Source: Gammaproteobacteria bacterium (GTDB taxonomy: Bacteria > Pseudomonadota > Gammaproteobacteria > Nevskiales > Nevskiaceae). From it: 64,000 bases of DNA. Positions 20,516-28,439 of this stretch are shown here, piece by piece; positions within the stretch are counted from its first letter, which is position 1, and the number at the start of each line of letters is the position of its first letter. The position numbers and the translations under genes were made by a program. The notes below the pieces were generated by a model. That model searched no databases. It saw nothing but the letters and a program-made list of their open reading frames with translations, and was not told the DNA's origin. The stretch is taken from the NCBI GenBank assembly GCA_022599775.1, contig JAHZLQ010000078.1:1-64000 (forward strand), given 5' to 3'.

Positions 20516-21055
20516 ATGGGGCGAATCCTGCTGCTGCTGGTCGTGCTCGCCGCCGTGCTGGTCGGCGGTTTCGTCGCGCTGCCGTTTCTGAGTCTGTCCA
20601 GGCTCAGTGCGGCGATCGAGTCCGGTGACACCGCCAAGCTGGACGCGGTGGTGGACTTTGAAGCACTGCGCCAGAACCTGCTGACTCAGGCCCGGCGCAG
20701 GATCGACGAGCGCAGCGAGGACAAGCCCCTTGGCGCCCTGCGCTCCGCCGTCGCGGGCCGGATCGCCGAGTACAAGCTGGAACAGGCGAGCACGCCCGAG
20801 GGCATGATCGAGATGGCCTGTCGCGACAAGGTGTCCGGTGATGCGGCGCAGGGCTGCCAGTTGGATGGCAAGTTTCTGGGGGCCAGTTTCGAGTCAGATT
20901 CAGAGTTTTCGGCACGTGTCTTGCCCGCCAGTGGCAAGCCGTACCGCTTGGTAATGCGACGCCAGGGCCTGCACTGGTCGCTGGTGGACATAGAATCGAT
21001 GGCCGATGCCGACGAGCACGCGATGTGGCGTGGCGCGGCGGGCCGATACAGCTAG
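20516..21055 (+). CDS. DUF2939 family protein inside the sdh operon
   Basis: The 179-residue product has an N-terminal hydrophobic segment ([20 protein letters not shown]) that is either a signal anchor or a non-cleaved signal. An extracytoplasmic domain of the DUF2939 type follows, recognisable from the [35 protein letters not shown] start. Two Cys residues (MACRDK and QGCQLD) could form a disulfide. The family has no known function. The gene lies between sdhA (18 bp upstream) and sdhB (8 bp downstream), in phase with operon expression. The usual sdhCDAB order is uninterrupted in most bacteria. A role in complex II assembly or stability is a guess from position alone. Confidence 0.8.
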   Translation: MGRILLLLVVLAAVLVGGFVALPFLSLSRLSAAIESGDTAKLDAVVDFEALRQNLLTQARRRIDERSEDKPLGALRSAVAGRIAEYKLEQASTPEGMIEMACRDKVSGDAAQGCQLDGKFLGASFESDSEFSARVLPASGKPYRLVMRRQGLHWSLVDIESMADADEHAMWRGAAGRYS

Positions 21056-21063
21056 GAGTGGTC

Positions 21064-21843
21064 ATGGCTCAGTTTTCCCTGCCGAAAAATTCCAAGGTTC
21101 AGAAGGGCAAGCATTTCCCGGCTCCCGAGGGCGCCAAGAATGTGCGTAGCTTCAAGATCTATCGCTATGACCCGGACAGCGGCAGCAACCCGACGGTCGA
21201 TGTCTACGATATCGACATGGATGCCTGCGGCCCGATGGTTCTCGATGCCCTGATCAAGATCAAGAACGAAATCGACGCCACGCTGACCTTCCGCCGCTCC
21301 TGCCGCGAAGGCATCTGCGGCTCCTGCGCGATGAACATCGACGGGACCAACACGCTGGCCTGTCTGAAGGGCTGCGACGAGGTCAAGGGCGAGGTCGCGA
21401 TCTATCCGCTGCCGCACATGCCGGTGATCAAGGACCTGGTGCCGGACATGACGCATTTCTACGCGCAGTACGAGTCGATCGAGCCCTGGCTCAAGACCGA
21501 CACTCCGGCGCCGACGCGTGAACGCCTGCAGACCAAGGAAGACCGCGAGCTTTTGGACGGTCTCTACGAGTGCATTCTGTGCGCCTGTTGTTCCACGAGC
21601 TGCCCGAGCTACTGGTGGAACGGCGACCGCTATCTGGGGCCGGCGATTCTTTTGCAGGCCTACCGCTGGCTGGTGGACTCGCGTGACGAGGCCACCGGCG
21701 AACGTCTCGACCAGCTCGAGGATCCGTTCAAGCTGTACCGCTGCCACACGATCATGAACTGCGCCAAGACCTGTCCCAAGGGCCTCAACCCAGCGCGGGC
21801 GATCGCCGAAACCAAGAAGATGCTGGTGGAGCGTCGCGGCTGA
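21064..21843 (+). CDS. sdhB: succinate dehydrogenase iron-sulfur subunit
   Basis: SdhB carries three iron-sulfur clusters from the SdhA flavin to the quinone site. The [2Fe-2S] cysteines are in [16 protein letters not shown] with a distal CLKGC. The [4Fe-4S] and [3Fe-4S] ligands are in [17 protein letters not shown] and [18 protein letters not shown]. The protein is 259 residues, slightly longer than the E. coli form because of a ~25-residue N-terminal extension. The start is the ATG at 21064, with AGGAG close by. It closes the operon and is followed by a large hairpin. Confidence 0.96.
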   Translation: MAQFSLPKNSKVQKGKHFPAPEGAKNVRSFKIYRYDPDSGSNPTVDVYDIDMDACGPMVLDALIKIKNEIDATLTFRRSCREGICGSCAMNIDGTNTLACLKGCDEVKGEVAIYPLPHMPVIKDLVPDMTHFYAQYESIEPWLKTDTPAPTRERLQTKEDRELLDGLYECILCACCSTSCPSYWWNGDRYLGPAILLQAYRWLVDSRDEATGERLDQLEDPFKLYRCHTIMNCAKTCPKGLNPARAIAETKKMLVERRG

Positions 21844-21875
21844 GATTGGTCGGACGCCTTTCGGAAGAAGCATGA

Positions 21876-21963
21876 CTCGCGCAGAGACGCGAAGGCGCAA
21901 AGAACATCAAAAGCTTATTGGGTTTCAAGCTTTTATCTTTGCGCCTTCGCGTCTTTGCGCGAG
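21876..21963. repeat. 88-nt near-perfect inverted repeat between sdhB and the NYN gene
   Basis: Outer arms of 28 nt (21876-21903 and 21936-21963) differ at one position. Inside them a second pair, AAAAGCTT (21909-21916) and AAGCTTTT (21927-21934), surrounds a 10-nt loop. The outer arm (TCTTTGCGCCTTCGCGTCTTTGCGCGAG, stated in two parts: TCTTTGCGCCTTCG then CGTCTTTGCGCGAG) looks like a dispersed intergenic repeat. It lies between convergent genes, so it may also act as a bidirectional terminator. Confidence 0.85.
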
Positions 21964-21979
21964 CCCATAAGTTGTTTGG

Positions 21980-22756
21980 CTACCGACTCTTGCGCCGCTT
22001 GGTCCGAATGCGGATGGCCTTCTGCCCGGTGGCGCCCACCGTCTGCACGTCCACTTCCAGCACGCCCAGCGCCTTGGCGAGTTCGCCGAGCTTCTTGTAG
22101 CCGTAGTTGCGGGGGTCGAAGTCCGGCGCCTGGTTGGCGATATGGCTGCCGACAGCACCCAGCGAGGCCCAGCCTTCGTCGTCGCCGTTTGCGTCCAGCG
22201 CGTCGCGGAACAGGCGTACCAGGCGCGCGTCGCGCTTGAGCGAGGCGCTGTCCTTGCGCTTAGGCGGTGCGTCCTCGTCATCGTCCAGTTCCGGTGCGGA
22301 CAGCACGTCCACGTAGATGAACTTGTCGCAGGCTGAGACGAAGGCCGTGGGCGTCTTGCGCTCGCCGAAGCCGTAGACGGTGAGCCCCGCTTCGCGAATC
22401 CGCGACGCCAGGCGCGTGAAGTCGCTGTCGCTGGAGATCAGGCAGAAGCCGTCGAAGCGGTCGGTGTAGAGCAGGTCCATGGCGTCGATGATCATCGCGC
22501 TGTCCGTGGCGTTCTTGCCGACGGTATAGCGGAACTGCTGGATCGGCTGGATCGCATGCACCGCGAGCCCTTCCTTCCATCCACGCAGGTTCGGCAACGT
22601 CCAGTCGCCGTAGATGCGCTTGACGCTGGCCAAGCCGTACTTGGCGATTTCGGCCAGCAGACGCTCGATCAACGACGGCTGCGCATTGTCGGCATCGATC
22701 AGGACGGCGAGGCGGGCTTGCTGCGTTTGGGTGTTGTCCATCATGGGTTCCGGCAT
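21980..22756 (-). CDS. NYN-domain ribonuclease-like protein with C-terminal LOTUS/OST-HTH domain
   Basis: NYN domains are PIN-like metal-dependent nucleases. Acidic residues are visible in VLIDADNAQPS, NATDSAMIIDAMDLL and ISSDSDFTRLA, with GFGERKTP following. That covers about residues 15-155. After a charged linker (DDDEDAPPKRKDS), the C-terminal ~80 residues (AVGSHIANQAPDFDPRNYGYKKLGELAKAL) form the LOTUS/OST-HTH domain, which binds RNA. Homologues are common and mostly uncharacterised; a role in RNA turnover is likely. The start may be 22756 or the ATG pair at 22744/22741; the latter suits the family N-terminus. It is divergent from sdhE. Confidence 0.88.
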   Translation of the reverse strand: MPEPMMDNTQTQQARLAVLIDADNAQPSLIERLLAEIAKYGLASVKRIYGDWTLPNLRGWKEGLAVHAIQPIQQFRYTVGKNATDSAMIIDAMDLLYTDRFDGFCLISSDSDFTRLASRIREAGLTVYGFGERKTPTAFVSACDKFIYVDVLSAPELDDDEDAPPKRKDSASLKRDARLVRLFRDALDANGDDEGWASLGAVGSHIANQAPDFDPRNYGYKKLGELAKALGVLEVDVQTVGATGQKAIRIRTKRRKSR

Positions 22757-22824
22757 GGCGCGTGCAACCGGGCCGAGACGGCGGGCTGCTATGATTCGCG
22801 CTCTTGTTTGACGACCCGGACACT

Positions 22825-23052
22825 ATGCACGAATCGCAGATTCGCTGGCGCCTGCGGCGCGGAATGAAGGAACTGGACGTGCTGCTGACGCGCTGGTTCG
22901 ACAAGCAATGGTCGCAGGCCGGGGCCAGCGAGCGTGCGGCGTTCGTCGATCTTCTGGCCTGTGAGGATCCCGACATCTGGTCGTGGCTGATGGGGTATTC
23001 TCAACCGCCGCAGGGGCCTCTGGCCGATGCCATCGCCGGGCTTCGCCGATAG
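22825..23052 (+). CDS. sdhE: FAD assembly factor SdhE
   Basis: SdhE (YgfY, homologue of eukaryotic SDHAF2) promotes covalent attachment of FAD to SdhA. The 75-residue protein contains the essential RGxxE motif as RRGMKELD near residues 11-18. The usual FVDLLACEDPDIWSWLMG helix is also present. The ATG at 22825 matches the family start; an upstream TTG is unlikely. A TATGAT -10-like box (22790-22795) lies upstream. It overlaps ygfX by 26 bp, the same pairing as in E. coli. Confidence 0.93.
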   Translation: MHESQIRWRLRRGMKELDVLLTRWFDKQWSQAGASERAAFVDLLACEDPDIWSWLMGYSQPPQGPLADAIAGLRR

Positions 23053-23467
23053 CCTGGAACTGCGTCCAGGGCGCTCGGCCGGACTTCATCGCTTTTTGTG
23101 GGTGCTGCACGCACTGGCGCTGATCATTCTGCCGCTGGCGATGCAGCGCGGTCCGGCGATGCTGGTTGTGGCCGGCGCGATTGGCGCCTCTTGGTGGTTG
23201 AGTCGCCGTCACCCGGCCTTCGGTGCCGGACGTCGGGCCCTAGTCCGCATGATCTGGCACGCCGATGGCCGCTGGACCGTGTACGCCGCAGCTGACCGGC
23301 ATGACGGGGCGCGCTTGCGCGGTGACAGCCTGATTCGCGGGCCGTTGTTGATCCTGCGTTTCGAGGACGCCGAATCGCACCGTTGCCTGGGAACCCGCAT
23401 TCTGCTCGGCGACGAGCTGCCGCCGGAACAACTGCGACGCCTGCGCGCGCGCCTGTCCGTGGTCTAG
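23027..23467 (+). CDS. ygfX: YgfX/CptA-family membrane protein
   Basis: The 146-residue product has two adjacent N-terminal membrane segments (about residues 22-58: VLHALALIILPLA, then AMLVVAGAIGASWWL). A cytoplasmic beta-rich domain follows. This is the YgfX architecture, always coupled to sdhE. YgfX was proposed to be a membrane toxin paired with YgfY (CptBA), but other work assigns it a membrane role linked to SdhE. Its start lies inside the end of sdhE, so expression is translationally coupled. It is convergent with smpB. Confidence 0.8.
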   Translation: MPSPGFADSLELRPGRSAGLHRFLWVLHALALIILPLAMQRGPAMLVVAGAIGASWWLSRRHPAFGAGRRALVRMIWHADGRWTVYAAADRHDGARLRGDSLIRGPLLILRFEDAESHRCLGTRILLGDELPPEQLRRLRARLSVV

Positions 23468-23481
23468 TGCGAAACGACTGC

Positions 23482-23955
23482 TCAGCCGTGCTTGAGAATG
23501 CGACCTTTCTCGCGGGCCCAGTCGCGCTCCTTCACGTCCGCGCGCTTGTCGTGCTGTTTCTTGCCCTTGGCCAGACCGATCTGCAATTTGGCGCGGCCGC
23601 GCGTCCAGTGCATGTCCAGCGGCACCAGCGTATAGCCGGCACGCTCGACCTTGCCCATCAGCTTGGACAGTTCATGATCGTGCAGCAGCAGCTTGCGGCT
23701 GCGCGTGGCATCGGTCACGACATGGGTCGAGGCTGACAGCAAGGGCGTGATGTGCGCCCCCACCAGCAGCGCCTCGCCGTTGCGGATGATCACGTAGGCT
23801 TCGGCGATCTGTCCGCGGCCGTCGCGCAGGCTCTTGACCTCCCAGCCCTGCAGCGAGAGTCCGGCCTCGTATTGCTCTTCGATGAAATACTCGTGGCGCG
23901 CACGGCGATTGACGACGATCTGCCGTTCGCCAGCGTCCTTGGTCTTTTGGCTCAT
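23482..23955 (-). CDS. smpB: SsrA-binding protein SmpB
   Basis: SmpB carries tmRNA to stalled ribosomes in trans-translation. The 157-residue protein shows the OB-fold features [29 protein letters not shown] and the conserved [22 protein letters not shown]. Its C-terminal tail is basic ([24 protein letters not shown]), the tail that enters the mRNA channel. No ssrA gene for tmRNA is seen in the window. It is transcribed divergently from the transporter/rnfH pair. Confidence 0.95.
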   Translation of the reverse strand: MSQKTKDAGERQIVVNRRARHEYFIEEQYEAGLSLQGWEVKSLRDGRGQIAEAYVIIRNGEALLVGAHITPLLSASTHVVTDATRSRKLLLHDHELSKLMGKVERAGYTLVPLDMHWTRGRAKLQIGLAKGKKQHDKRADVKERDWAREKGRILKHG

Positions 23956-24074
23956 CGAAAAATTATATGCTTACCGGCGGGTGGCGTGAGGCATCGTCGG
24001 TAGGGATGCTCCCGATCGGACGTGGATCGGCCCGCCCAAAACTCAAGACGCCGTCAACAATCAAAGATTCCAGA

Positions 24075-25457
24075 GTGCCCATCCGCGAAAGCATCTACGG
24101 TTACTGGTCGTCACCGCGCGCCTTTGTATGGGTCTGCGCCGGCGCGACGATCGGGATCGGAAACATGGCGAGGTTGCCCTGGCTGGCGGGTCAGTACGGC
24201 GGCGGTGCGTTCCTGATCGCCTACCTGCTGGCGCTGTGCCTGATCGCGCTGCCGATGCTGATCGCCGAATGGCTGGTGGGGCGTTGGACGCGCCCCGATC
24301 TGCTCAGTGGTTTCGAACGCCTGGCGCAGGATGCCGGCGGTATGCGCCGGGGCTGGAAGCCGCTCGCGGTGCTGGCCCTGCTCAGCGCGCTGCTTACACT
24401 GGCGTACTACAGCGTGGTGGCGGGTTGGAGCGTCGGCTACATCTTTCGCGCCGCCGGCGGTGAACTGCTGGCCGTCGATGCAGGGCATAGCCGCGACGTG
24501 TTTCTTGGACTGGTGCGAGATCCAGAGCGCAGTCTGGCCTGGCATACGATCTTTCTGCTGGCGGCCTGCATCATCGTGTCGCAAGGCGTGCGAGAAGGTC
24601 TGGAGCGGGGTGGGCGCTACCTGCTGGGCGCCGCGTTCCTGTTGCTTTTGTGCCTGATGGCCTATGCGGCTCGTCACGGCGATGTCGGAGCGGCTTTGCA
24701 TTACCTGTTCGCCGTGGACTTTTCCCGGCTTGGTTGGCGCGGCGCGATGGAAGCCGTGCAGCAGGCCGTATTCAGCGTGAGCCTCGGGCTCGGCGTGATG
24801 CTCGCCTACGGCGGTTATCTGCACGGCGAAACGCGGCTGATGCGCGCCGCGCTTTCCGTGATTGCACTCGATACCTTTTTCGCCCTGGGCGCGGGCATAG
24901 CGATCAACGCCCTGCTGTTCGGCGCTGGCTTGTCGCCGGTATCCGGACTGGCCTTGTTGTTCCAGGCAGTACCCATGGCTTTGCCGGGCATTCCGATGTC
25001 GATCATCGTCGCTACCGGCTTCTACATGCTGGTGGTCGCGATCACGCTGGCTTCGGCGATCGCCTTGATGGAGCCGCTGGTGGCCTGGCTGATGATCCGT
25101 TATCGCGTACCGCGCACCAGCGCCGCCACTGCCGTGGCCATGGTCGCGTGGTTTCTCGGGATCGGCGCGATGCTGTCGTTCGGCGTGCTCGACGATGCAC
25201 GCCTAGCGGGGCGCAACCCCTTCGAGTGGATGCAATGGCTGACGGCGCGGCTGCTGATACCGGTGGGTGTCCTGCTGAGCTGCATCGCCGTTGGCCGTGT
25301 GCTGCCGCTGCATGTGATCGAAGCGGGCTGGGGCAGCGAGCGACTGACAATGTTCCGGGTTTGGCGGCAGCTGCTGCGCTTCCCGGCACGGATCGGTCTG
25401 GCGGCCTTGCTGCTCTACACCCTGGGGCTGCTGGACCGGTTGGAGCAACTCTGGTGA
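24075..25457 (+). CDS. neurotransmitter:sodium symporter (NSS/SNF) family transporter
   Basis: This is a membrane protein with about eleven to twelve hydrophobic segments. The first carries GATIGIGNMARLPWLAGQYGGGAFLIAYL, the sodium/substrate-binding helix of LeuT-like symporters. Family members import amino acids or related solutes with Na+. The GTG at 24075 gives the usual N-terminus (RESIYGYWSSP). In-frame ATGs at 23967 and 24006 are possible but leave little or no room for a promoter opposite smpB. The gene takes the position between smpB and rnfH where many gammaproteobacteria have ratA. Its stop overlaps the rnfH start. Substrate unknown. Confidence 0.85.
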   Translation: MPIRESIYGYWSSPRAFVWVCAGATIGIGNMARLPWLAGQYGGGAFLIAYLLALCLIALPMLIAEWLVGRWTRPDLLSGFERLAQDAGGMRRGWKPLAVLALLSALLTLAYYSVVAGWSVGYIFRAAGGELLAVDAGHSRDVFLGLVRDPERSLAWHTIFLLAACIIVSQGVREGLERGGRYLLGAAFLLLLCLMAYAARHGDVGAALHYLFAVDFSRLGWRGAMEAVQQAVFSVSLGLGVMLAYGGYLHGETRLMRAALSVIALDTFFALGAGIAINALLFGAGLSPVSGLALLFQAVPMALPGIPMSIIVATGFYMLVVAITLASAIALMEPLVAWLMIRYRVPRTSAATAVAMVAWFLGIGAMLSFGVLDDARLAGRNPFEWMQWLTARLLIPVGVLLSCIAVGRVLPLHVIEAGWGSERLTMFRVWRQLLRFPARIGLAALLLYTLGLLDRLEQLW

Positions 25458-25771
25458 GCACGGCGTCTTCGACGCGCGCGGGTGCGCCGCTCTCCATCGA
25501 AGTGGTCTACGCCTTGCCCCAGGCCAGCTTCGTGCGCCAGCTGAGCCTGCCGCGTGGATCGCGCATCGAAGATGCGATCACGGCTTCGGGCGTCTGCGTG
25601 GAATATCCGGAAATCAATGCCGGGCATCCCGATGTCGGCATCTGGGGACGACGAACCGGACCCGACGAACTGCTGAGCGATGGTGACCGCGTGGAGATCT
25701 ACCGGCCGCTGCTGATCGACCCGAAGCAGGCGCGCCGCGAACGGGCGCGCAAGGCGAAGTCCGGCCGCTGA
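25454..25771 (+). CDS. rnfH: RnfH-family ubiquitin-like-fold protein
   Basis: The 105-residue protein matches RnfH: SIEVVYALPQASFVRQLSLPRGSRIEDAITASGV, NAGHPDVGIWGRR and LSDGDRVEIYRPLLIDPKQARRERA. It has a beta-grasp fold and unknown biochemical role, though it is often linked with Rnf or the smpB-ratA-bamE region. GTG 25454 overlaps the transporter stop (GTGA), which implies coupling. It ends 6 bp from the convergent bamE. Confidence 0.87.
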   Translation: MSTASSTRAGAPLSIEVVYALPQASFVRQLSLPRGSRIEDAITASGVCVEYPEINAGHPDVGIWGRRTGPDELLSDGDRVEIYRPLLIDPKQARRERARKAKSGR

Positions 25772-25777
25772 GGCGTC

Positions 25778-26206
25778 TTACTGTCCTTCAGGCGTCAGGA
25801 TCACGCCGGTCTCGCGCGACTCGGTCTGCTGCTTGTCCTTCTTTTCCTGTTGCAGGATGGTTTCGACGTCCGGGTTTTCCAGCGCCTTGTCCTTGCTGTT
25901 CGGATCGGCGATGCCTTCCATCTGGGCCAGCAGCTCGCCCTCGAAATGCAGCGTTACGATGCGCTTGGAGACATCGCCACGCGGGCTCTTGTAGTAGCCG
26001 AGGTAATCCCAGCGATCATCGCGGAACGGATCGGTCGCGATCGGCGAGCCGAGCAGATACTCGACCTGCTCGCGATTCATGCCGAGGCGCAGCTGGTCGA
26101 GCTGCTTTTGTTCGATGACATTGCCCTGGCGGGTCGGCAGTTTGTAGACGATCTGGCACCCGGAAATCAGGGCGGCCGCCGACAGGACAATCAGAAGAAG
26201 GCGCAT
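25778..26206 (-). CDS. bamE: outer-membrane assembly lipoprotein BamE
   Basis: BamE (SmpA) is a lipoprotein of the BAM complex, which folds beta-barrel proteins into the outer membrane. The 142-residue precursor has a lipobox at LISGC (Cys17), followed by the family motifs YKLPTRQGN and RLGMNREQVEYLLGSP. The C-terminal extension (KDKALENPDVETILQQEKKDKQQTES) is charged and longer than in E. coli. It is transcribed divergently from fur with only 64 bp between the starts. Confidence 0.93.
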   Translation of the reverse strand: MRLLLIVLSAAALISGCQIVYKLPTRQGNVIEQKQLDQLRLGMNREQVEYLLGSPIATDPFRDDRWDYLGYYKSPRGDVSKRIVTLHFEGELLAQMEGIADPNSKDKALENPDVETILQQEKKDKQQTESRETGVILTPEGQ

Positions 26207-26211
26207 GGACG

Positions 26212-26239
26212 TTGCTGATGGGAAAGACCATGCAATAAT
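26212..26239 (+). promoter_or_regulatory. possible fur promoter
   Basis: TTGCTG (26212-26217) and AATAAT (26234-26239) with a 16-bp spacer lie just upstream of fur and within the bamE-fur divergent gap. The -10 box matches at five positions, the -35 at three. Confidence 0.35.
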
Positions 26240-26270
26240 AACCTATCGACGCATCACAAAGACCCGGGCC

Positions 26271-26681
26271 ATGGAATCTCAAGACTTACGCAACGCCGGC
26301 CTCAAGGTCACGCTGCCACGACTCAAGATCATTGAAATGCTTGAGCGAAGCCCCACGCGGCACCTTTCGGCGGAAGACATTTACAAGATGCTGATCGACT
26401 CCGGTGAAGAGATCGGTCTGGCGACGGTGTATCGCGTGCTGACGCAGTTCGAGACGGCCGGTCTGGTCGTGCGCCATCATTTCGAGGGCGGCCATGCGGT
26501 ATTCGAGCTGGCCAGCGGCAACCATCACGATCACATGGTCTGCATGGATACCGGCAAGGTCATCGAGTTCTACAGCGAAGAGATCGAGAAGCTCCAGCAT
26601 CTCATCGCGGAGAAGCACGGTTATCTGATCGAGGATCACAACCTCGTGCTGTACGTGCGGCCCAAGCCGAAGACCGTCTGA
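26271..26681 (+). CDS. fur: ferric uptake regulator Fur
   Basis: Fur is the iron-responsive repressor. The 136-residue protein has the N-terminal winged helix (LRNAGLKVTLPRLKIIEMLE, GLATVYRVLTQFETAGLV) and the metal-binding region NHHDHMVCMDTGKVIEF. The second Cys of the CxxC zinc site seen in E. coli Fur is Thr here, as I recall for Pseudomonas Fur. The tail lacks further cysteines. The start is the ATG at 26271. It is divergent from bamE, the common gammaproteobacterial arrangement. Confidence 0.95.
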   Translation: MESQDLRNAGLKVTLPRLKIIEMLERSPTRHLSAEDIYKMLIDSGEEIGLATVYRVLTQFETAGLVVRHHFEGGHAVFELASGNHHDHMVCMDTGKVIEFYSEEIEKLQHLIAEKHGYLIEDHNLVLYVRPKPKTV

Positions 26682-26685
26682 GACT

Positions 26686-26721
26686 CCGAAACGACCGGCA
26701 GCGGCCGCTCGTTTTCGTTTT
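26686..26721 (+). terminator. probable fur terminator
   Basis: CGAAACGA is matched by TCGTTTTCG across a GC-rich centre, followed by a T-rich run (TTTTCGTTTTCC). It fills the gap between the convergent fur and recN genes. Confidence 0.4.
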
Positions 26722-26729
26722 CCATTGCC

Positions 26730-28409
26730 TCAGCCGGCGGCGCGCGCCAGCAGTTCGCGCGCGTTGGCCAGTACCGGGTCGGTAATCTCGCGACCACCCA
26801 GCATGCGTGCCAGTTCCTGAACCCGCGCCGCCTCGTCCAGCGCCGAGACCCGTGTATAGGTCTGACGCCCGTCGACTTCCTTGCGAATCGCGAAGTGGCC
26901 GCGTCCCTGTGCGGCGACCTGCGGCAGGTGGGTGACGCACAGAACCTGGTGTCGCGCGCCCAGCGCCTTCAAGCGGGCACCGACGATCTCGGCGGTGGCG
27001 CCGCCCACACCGCTATCAACCTCATCGAAGATCATGGTCGGCGCGCTCTCGATTTCGCTCGCGGCCACCTGTACCGCGAGGCTGATACGTGAGAGCTCGC
27101 CGCCGGACGCGATCTTGGCCAAGGGGCGCGGTGGCTGCCCCGGATTGGCCGAGAAGTCGAAGCGGATTTCGTCATCGCCATGCACCGCCGGGCGGCTGTT
27201 GCCGCGTCCGCTGATGTCGATGACGAAGCGAGCCTGCGACATGCCGAGGTCGCGCGCGATTTCGGTGACCGCGGCGGAAAGCGATTTTGCGGCCTTGAGA
27301 CGGGCCAGGGTCAGAATGTCGGCGAGCTTGCGATAGCGCTTTTCGGTCGCGGCGCGTTCGGCGTCGATGCGGCCGACCTCGCCCGCGGCGTTTTCGACCG
27401 CCGCCAGCTCGAGGGCGAGTCGCTCGCGCAAGGTCGGCAGTTCCGCCGGTCGCACATGATGCTTGCGCGCAAGGTCCTGAATGATTTCAAGGCGACTCTC
27501 GACTGCGCTCAGGCGCGCCGGGTCAAGCTCCAGACGGTCGAGCGCGCGGCGCAGATTGGACGCGGCCTCGTCGATCTGGATGCCGGCCGCCGCGAGCATT
27601 TCGGCGGCTTCGGCGAATGCCGGCAGCTGCTCGGCGTGGGCTTCCAGCAAGCCGGTGATCGTCGCCAGACGGTCGCTGAGAGTGTCTTCGCCGCCATTGA
27701 GCGCATCGCAGGCCTGCGCTCCGTCCTGTAGCAGTTCGCCAGCGTGCGACAGCGTACGATGCTCGGCGTCGAGCTGCGCGATCTCGTCCTCCTTCAGATC
27801 GAGCGCTTCGAGTTCATCGAGCTGATGACGCAGGTAGCCGGCTCGCGCCGGATCCTGACGACCCTGATCGAGCACCGCGGCGAGTTCGCGTTCCAGGCGT
27901 GCATGCGTCGTGGCGGTTTCGGACACGGCCCGGGCCTGCTCGTGGAGGCGGCCGTAGTCGTCGAGCAATGCCCGTTGTGCGTCGCTGCGTACCAGCTTCT
28001 GGTGTTCGTGCTGGCCGTGAATTTCGATCAGGAACTCACCCAGCTCGCGCAGGCTGCCGACCGGAACCGGCGAGCCGTTGACGAAGGCGCGGGTGCGTCC
28101 TTCGGCCGAGACCAGGCGGCGCAACAGTACGGTGTCCGGCGAATCGGAATCGCTCAGCGAATGCTGTTCGAGCCAGCCAGCGGCACCGCCGGCGGCATCC
28201 ACGGAAAACTCGGCACTGAGTTCGGCCTGCGCGGCGCCGGCACGCACCATGGCGCTGTCGGCGCGGTCGCCCAGCAGCAGGCCGAGTGCATCGATCAGTA
28301 TCGACTTGCCGGCGCCGGTTTCGCCCGTCAGCACGGTGAAGCCGGCGCCGAATTCGAGTTCCAGCGTATCGATGATGGCGAAATCGCGGATGGACAGGTG
28401 CCGCAGCAT
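26730..28409 (-). CDS. recN: DNA repair protein RecN
   Basis: RecN is an SMC-like ATPase acting in double-strand break repair. The 559-residue protein begins MLRHLSIRDFAIIDTLELEF and has the Walker A GETGAGKS (about residues 30-37). The centre is a long coiled coil. The ABC signature KIASGGELSRISLA and the Walker B MIFDEVDSGVGG lie near the C-terminus. nadK is 30 bp upstream on the same strand, so the two are probably co-transcribed; this is the standard nadK-recN arrangement. No LexA-like box is obvious in the short gap. Confidence 0.95.
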   Translation of the reverse strand: MLRHLSIRDFAIIDTLELEFGAGFTVLTGETGAGKSILIDALGLLLGDRADSAMVRAGAAQAELSAEFSVDAAGGAAGWLEQHSLSDSDSPDTVLLRRLVSAEGRTRAFVNGSPVPVGSLRELGEFLIEIHGQHEHQKLVRSDAQRALLDDYGRLHEQARAVSETATTHARLERELAAVLDQGRQDPARAGYLRHQLDELEALDLKEDEIAQLDAEHRTLSHAGELLQDGAQACDALNGGEDTLSDRLATITGLLEAHAEQLPAFAEAAEMLAAAGIQIDEAASNLRRALDRLELDPARLSAVESRLEIIQDLARKHHVRPAELPTLRERLALELAAVENAAGEVGRIDAERAATEKRYRKLADILTLARLKAAKSLSAAVTEIARDLGMSQARFVIDISGRGNSRPAVHGDDEIRFDFSANPGQPPRPLAKIASGGELSRISLAVQVAASEIESAPTMIFDEVDSGVGGATAEIVGARLKALGARHQVLCVTHLPQVAAQGRGHFAIRKEVDGRQTYTRVSALDEAARVQELARMLGGREITDPVLANARELLARAAG

Positions 28410-28439
28410 ACGGACGGTCAGGTTCGGGGGCGGTCGGGT

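Noticed and set aside
23967..24074. Longer N-terminus of the NSS transporter from ATG 23967
   Set aside because: It would start 11 bp from the divergent smpB start with no promoter room, and the extra residues do not resemble the family.
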